Source of the DNA: an uncultured Bacteroides sp. | Lineage (GTDB): Bacteria; Bacteroidota; Bacteroidia; Bacteroidales; Bacteroidaceae | Assembly (NCBI RefSeq): GCF_902491285.1 | Contig: NZ_CABUHK010000072.1 | Span: 1 to 27,359, forward strand | Length of the DNA: 27,359 nucleotides | Direction: 5' to 3' | Shown: positions 24,901-27,359 of the stretch, piece by piece | Layout of the letters: every line of letters starts with the position of its first letter | Numbering within the stretch: position 1 is the first letter of the stretch | Notes under the pieces: model-generated | Told to the model about the DNA's origin: nothing | The model's input: only the letters and a program-made list of their open reading frames with translations | Database searches by the model: none | Translations under genes and position numbers: made by a program

Positions 24901-25521
24901 CCGGGCGATATTCGTTACAAAGACTTAAATGGTGATGGCATGATAGATCAAGGTAATCGTACATTGGCTAATCCGGGTGACCAAAAGGTGATAGGTAACT
25001 CTACTCCTCGATATCGTTTTAATTTGCAAGGAGGTATTGGTTGGCGTGGTTTCGATATCCGTGCTATTTTCGAAGGGGTGGGTAAACGCGATATGTGGAC
25101 AAGTAGTGATATCTTTTGGGGATTCTCTAGAGGTATTTATAACTCTTGTGTAACCCAATACCATATCGATAATATTTGGACCTATGAGAATCCTACAGCT
25201 TACTATCCTCGTTTGAATGCTAATGGCAATAAACGTAGTAAGCAGATTCAAACTAAATACTTACAAAATGCGGCATATATCCGCTTGAAAGATATTACTT
25301 TGAGCTATACTATACCCAAGAGTTGGTTGGCCAAGATGAAAATGGAGCAGGTACGTATCTATGTAAGTGGTATGAATTTGTGGGAGAAGACTGGTTTGCC
25401 CCCATTTATGACTCCTGATATTGTAGATCAAATAACTGATAATAGCTTGTCTAGCGAGAACAGTGGTAAAGAATATGCATTTATGAGAAGTTATTCATTC
25501 GGTATTAATATAACATTTTAA
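21967..25521 (+). CDS. susC-like: SusC/RagA-type TonB-dependent transporter with STN domain
   Basis: A 1184-residue outer-membrane protein. A signal peptide (about 1-38, ending ISAEDG) is followed by an STN domain (about 50-110: LTNVSLETLFKTLEKKSNYV), then a carboxypeptidase-D-like domain (about 140-210: VKGTVVDASGQPLPGVNITV), then LNEVVVVGYG and the plug (GQPNEAAKINIRGNTSLNGG; LKDASAAAVYGARAAFGVML). The beta-barrel runs from about 355 to the terminal strand ending SFGINITF. It imports glycan fragments with the SusD-like lid and TonB energy; the STN domain should signal to the FecR anti-sigma factor. The substrate cannot be told from sequence. Codon use shifts toward GGT for Gly in the second half. 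Confidence 0.95.
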   Translation: MKNNSQTRNKSKYLTNIGFRFLLLCILLTSHLPKISAEDGFMLLQSTDVTLNLTNVSLETLFKTLEKKSNYVFFFKEDVLQKNEKVTVKAQNESVVSILNRILPPKQLTYTVKGRQVIIVRLPQKEEKKAEVPVEIKEYTVKGTVVDASGQPLPGVNITVQGTTNGVTTDLSGGFTLRIRDGKRALLVASYIGFSTRKVWVSGETNSLKIMLEESSASLNEVVVVGYGTQKKLNLTGAVTTASGEILENRPIANIAQGLQGMVPNLNITFNSGQPNEAAKINIRGNTSLNGGNALILIDGVEISDLSLINPQDVESVSVLKDASAAAVYGARAAFGVMLVTTKKGNRNQKTRVTYNNNLSWSSPARLPEMPRSDVWARMWNKAYEYDTPGGYYFNEKFMEKLDAHIADPEHNPAILVDTEGIQNSNYSPSNPGWAYVGNTDWLSEFYQKSAFMQQHNVSLSGGTERNNYYASIGFKDQSGIFRYGNDSYKRFNLAFSFDTKLTNWLDVSFVTRMSNIKNDEPYMDNGGSSAQTWYYEVYRMYPTLSIFLPNGDFAGMYLNSGNYNVIGKMALAGRNKKETWDQWYIGRFDLHPLKGLSIKGDYSWNRYSTVQKFHRKEIKQTFPEGGPEWIIETPNYVRNYNSNNIYHAINVWAEYKTSFNDVHNISVMGGYNQEEKSYANTSYTMTDLYDNELPISDLAINYKDNAEGADIWRVQGAFFRLNYDYRSKYLLEVNGRYDGSSKYAKDDRWAFFPSASIGWRISEEKFFEPLSKVVDNLKLRASVGALGNQITNGYHDYMSILSGKVLTNYMMDGKMVNALNIPSLPSVVTWEKVVTKDLGLDWSLFNNRLMGTFDFYVRDTKDMVRSVTLPAVLGTSGGKENIADMRTTGWELELTWKDRIKNVLGSPMDYSLTVGLSDYQAEITKYDNPNGSLAGGMYYEGQKLGEIWGYVTDGYIMDDFEAAKMNYVQKYISSKWYPGDIRYKDLNGDGMIDQGNRTLANPGDQKVIGNSTPRYRFNLQGGIGWRGFDIRAIFEGVGKRDMWTSSDIFWGFSRGIYNSCVTQYHIDNIWTYENPTAYYPRLNANGNKRSKQIQTKYLQNAAYIRLKDITLSYTIPKSWLAKMKMEQVRIYVSGMNLWEKTGLPPFMTPDIVDQITDNSLSSENSGKEYAFMRSYSFGINITF

Positions 25522-25536
25522 AAATAGATAGGTATT

Positions 25537-27303
25537 ATGAAAAAATATATATTTTCATGTATTTGCATTTTGTGCTTGTCACTGTCTGGATGTGATTACT
25601 TGGATACTGAACCGGGTGACGCAATTTCTAGTGATCGTTTCTGGGAGACTTCTAATGCTGCCGCATTAGAGCAATATTGCAATCTTTATTATCCTAAACT
25701 CATCAAGGGACATGGTGATCCTTTGTCTTGGAATATTGGAAATATGATTATGCAAGAGTATCAGTCTGATAACCTTTTAGCAGCTGGTGCTAGTAGTATT
25801 ACATTTGGTCAAAACACTGTAATGACTAGTAGTACTGACTGGGATTGGTCTACGGTGAGAGGTTGTAATGCTTTTCTAGAGAATTATGAAAAGTCTCCCG
25901 CTTCGGATATTGATAAAAAGAAATTTGCCGGAGAAATCTTATTTTTCAAAGCTTTTGATTATTTCAATAAGGTGTGCCTTTTTGGTGAGGTGCCTTGGTA
26001 TGACTCTACGTTGAATAAAGATAACCCCGAATTATATAAAGGACGTGATTCTCGTGATTTAGTGATGACCAATATTTTGGCTACCATTAATAAGGCTATT
26101 GAATTTTTACCTCGCAAGACTAAAGTTTATCGTGTGAGCCGCGATGCCGCTCTATTACTCAAAGCCCGTATCTGTCTTTATGAAGGTACTTGGCGTCGTT
26201 ATCGTAATGTAGAGGGCGATGTAAAATTCCTCGAAGAGGCTTACAAAGCTTCTGGAGAGTTGATGGGGTATGGTTATGAATTGTATAAGGCATCGGGTAC
26301 AGACGATAGCTATTTCGATCTTTTCATACAAGATAATTACAATGATAATTCGGAAGTAATTCTCTCGCGTGAGTATGACCCCGCACTCAATATGGGGCAC
26401 AACGTGCCTAATAGTATTCCTAATAGCGAACAGGGTATGAGCCGTGACTGTTTCGAAGAATATTTGTGTGCTAATACAGGAAAACCCATATCTCTTTGTG
26501 GTTGTCACAATCCCAACATGGGGTATAATGCTGAGATGAAGAATCGCGACGGACGTCTGTTGCAAACAGTATGTTTGCCCGAATCTGGTAGTAAATATGC
26601 TCGTTTTTTATATCGTACTACTGGAGGTATGTTAAAAGGTGGAGCTCCTAATATATTTTCCATTCTTCCCAACTCGGATACTCGAACCTTCTACGCTGCA
26701 TCTTGTACCGGATATTCGGTATGTAAGTTCTATAAGGCATCTGAGCATTATGTGGGTAATCACAAAGGTGGTATTGACGCTCCTGTTATGCGTTATGCTG
26801 AGGCCTTGTTGATTCGTGCTGAGGCTGGTGCTGAGTTGGGGAAAGATCCCGAATTGGATAAAACCATCAATCAGCTTCGTGCCCGTGTAGGATTTACTTT
26901 TAAGTTGGAAGCTGATCCGATAGCTGATCCGGATTTAATTGCTAAATATCCTAATGTGAAAGGTGATAACGCTAACTTGATTCGTGAAATCCGTCGCGAA
27001 CGTCGCATTGAGTTGTTTGCCGAAGGTTATCGTTGGGACGACGTTTGTCGTTGGAATGTAGGCGAGGTCGTATTTAACCGTGTGCGTCGTGGTGCTAAGA
27101 TGGACCCCAATTTGTACTCTGCCGATGAGATAAAGACTATTAAAGATCAAGTAGGATTCGATGCCGATGGTTTTATTACTCCCTATGCTAAGCGAGTTAC
27201 TTATAGTATGAATTTTACGGCTAAAAATTACTTGTACAACATTCCGTTGGACGAAATATCATTGAACCCGAATCTACTTCCTCAGAATCCGGGTTGGAAA
27301 TAA
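25537..27303 (+). CDS. susD-like: SusD/RagB-type glycan-binding lipoprotein
   Basis: A 588-residue surface lipoprotein. Lipobox LSGC places the modified Cys at residue 19, followed by DYLDTEPGD, the usual start of mature SusD proteins. The helical TPR-like body contains AGEILFFKAFDYFNKVCLFG and LLLKARICLYEGTWRRY; the C-terminal third has APVMRYAEALLIRAEAGAEL, IREIRRERRIELFAEGYRWD and the end YNIPLDEISLNPNLLPQNPG, all standard for RagB/SusD. It forms the lid of the SusC-like transporter encoded 15 bases upstream and is surely co-transcribed with it. No enzyme gene follows within the window. Confidence 0.95.
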   Translation: MKKYIFSCICILCLSLSGCDYLDTEPGDAISSDRFWETSNAAALEQYCNLYYPKLIKGHGDPLSWNIGNMIMQEYQSDNLLAAGASSITFGQNTVMTSSTDWDWSTVRGCNAFLENYEKSPASDIDKKKFAGEILFFKAFDYFNKVCLFGEVPWYDSTLNKDNPELYKGRDSRDLVMTNILATINKAIEFLPRKTKVYRVSRDAALLLKARICLYEGTWRRYRNVEGDVKFLEEAYKASGELMGYGYELYKASGTDDSYFDLFIQDNYNDNSEVILSREYDPALNMGHNVPNSIPNSEQGMSRDCFEEYLCANTGKPISLCGCHNPNMGYNAEMKNRDGRLLQTVCLPESGSKYARFLYRTTGGMLKGGAPNIFSILPNSDTRTFYAASCTGYSVCKFYKASEHYVGNHKGGIDAPVMRYAEALLIRAEAGAELGKDPELDKTINQLRARVGFTFKLEADPIADPDLIAKYPNVKGDNANLIREIRRERRIELFAEGYRWDDVCRWNVGEVVFNRVRRGAKMDPNLYSADEIKTIKDQVGFDADGFITPYAKRVTYSMNFTAKNYLYNIPLDEISLNPNLLPQNPGWK

Positions 27304-27312
27304 ATCATTAGT

Positions 27313-27331
27313 GTCCCATTAAAATTGGGAC
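27313..27331 (+). other. Short inverted repeat after susD
   Basis: GTCCCA (27313-27318) and TGGGAC (27326-27331) form a 6-bp stem with a 7-nt loop, followed by an A-rich stretch with no T run. It may be a weak terminator or the edge of another repeat; the window ends 28 bases later. Confidence 0.3.
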
Positions 27332-27359
27332 GAATTAAAAATTAAATAAACTTGGCCCA

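Noticed and set aside
27313..27331. Strong terminator of susCD
   Set aside because: Stem is only six pairs and no T run follows, so I list it as a short inverted repeat only.

Overview
The window looks like a Bacteroides (Bacteroidales) chromosome segment. The reasons are a block of Bacteroidetes-type conjugative-transposon tra genes, Bacteroidetes -7 promoter boxes of the TAnnTTTG type, and an ECF sigma / FecR anti-sigma / SusC / SusD locus. All family assignments come from reading the translated sequence; no database search was made.

Layout. (1) About 1-6455, + strand: the end of traG (apparently frameshifted), then traH, traI, traJ, traK, traL, traM, traN, traO and traQ. This is the mating-pore part of an integrative conjugative element (ICE), packed as one operon with ATGA or longer overlaps. 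No traP primase lies between traO and traQ. (2) 6412-7160: a DNA methyltransferase gene broken by an in-frame TGA, then a 32-codon ORF and hairpins that probably end the tra operon. (3) 7234-10090: cargo. One minus-strand hypothetical gene faces a tight plus-strand trio: a small HTH protein, a CoiA-like putative nuclease and an unknown protein. (4) 10196-18231, all minus strand: the ICE accessory block with a DUF932 protein, an N-6 methylase-like protein, DUF4121- and DUF4120-like proteins and several unrecognised genes, in two tandem sets. A roughly 175-bp palindromic element sits just upstream of the first gene of each set. (5) 18448-19888: a mostly non-coding scar holding a probable relaxase C-terminus (+) abutting the N-terminus of a tyrosine integrase (-), both broken. 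(6) 19889-27303: ECF sigma factor, FecR-type anti-sigma factor, a SusC-like transporter with an N-terminal STN domain, and a SusD-like lipoprotein. This is the regulatory and uptake half of a polysaccharide utilisation locus (PUL); no glycan-degrading enzyme falls inside the window.

Most interesting signals. The two palindromic elements (14306-14481 and 18277-18447) share a 22-nt identical core, fold into the same three-way-junction shape from different arm sequences, and carry G-U wobbles that make sense only on the + strand. They look like an undescribed structured RNA family. Second, a minus-strand promoter box and a hairpin with a T tail immediately upstream of susC suggest a short cis-antisense RNA over the susC leader. 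Third, decay marks (frameshift in traG, nonsense in the methyltransferase, relaxase and integrase relics) suggest that an element in this region is degrading or has been rearranged.
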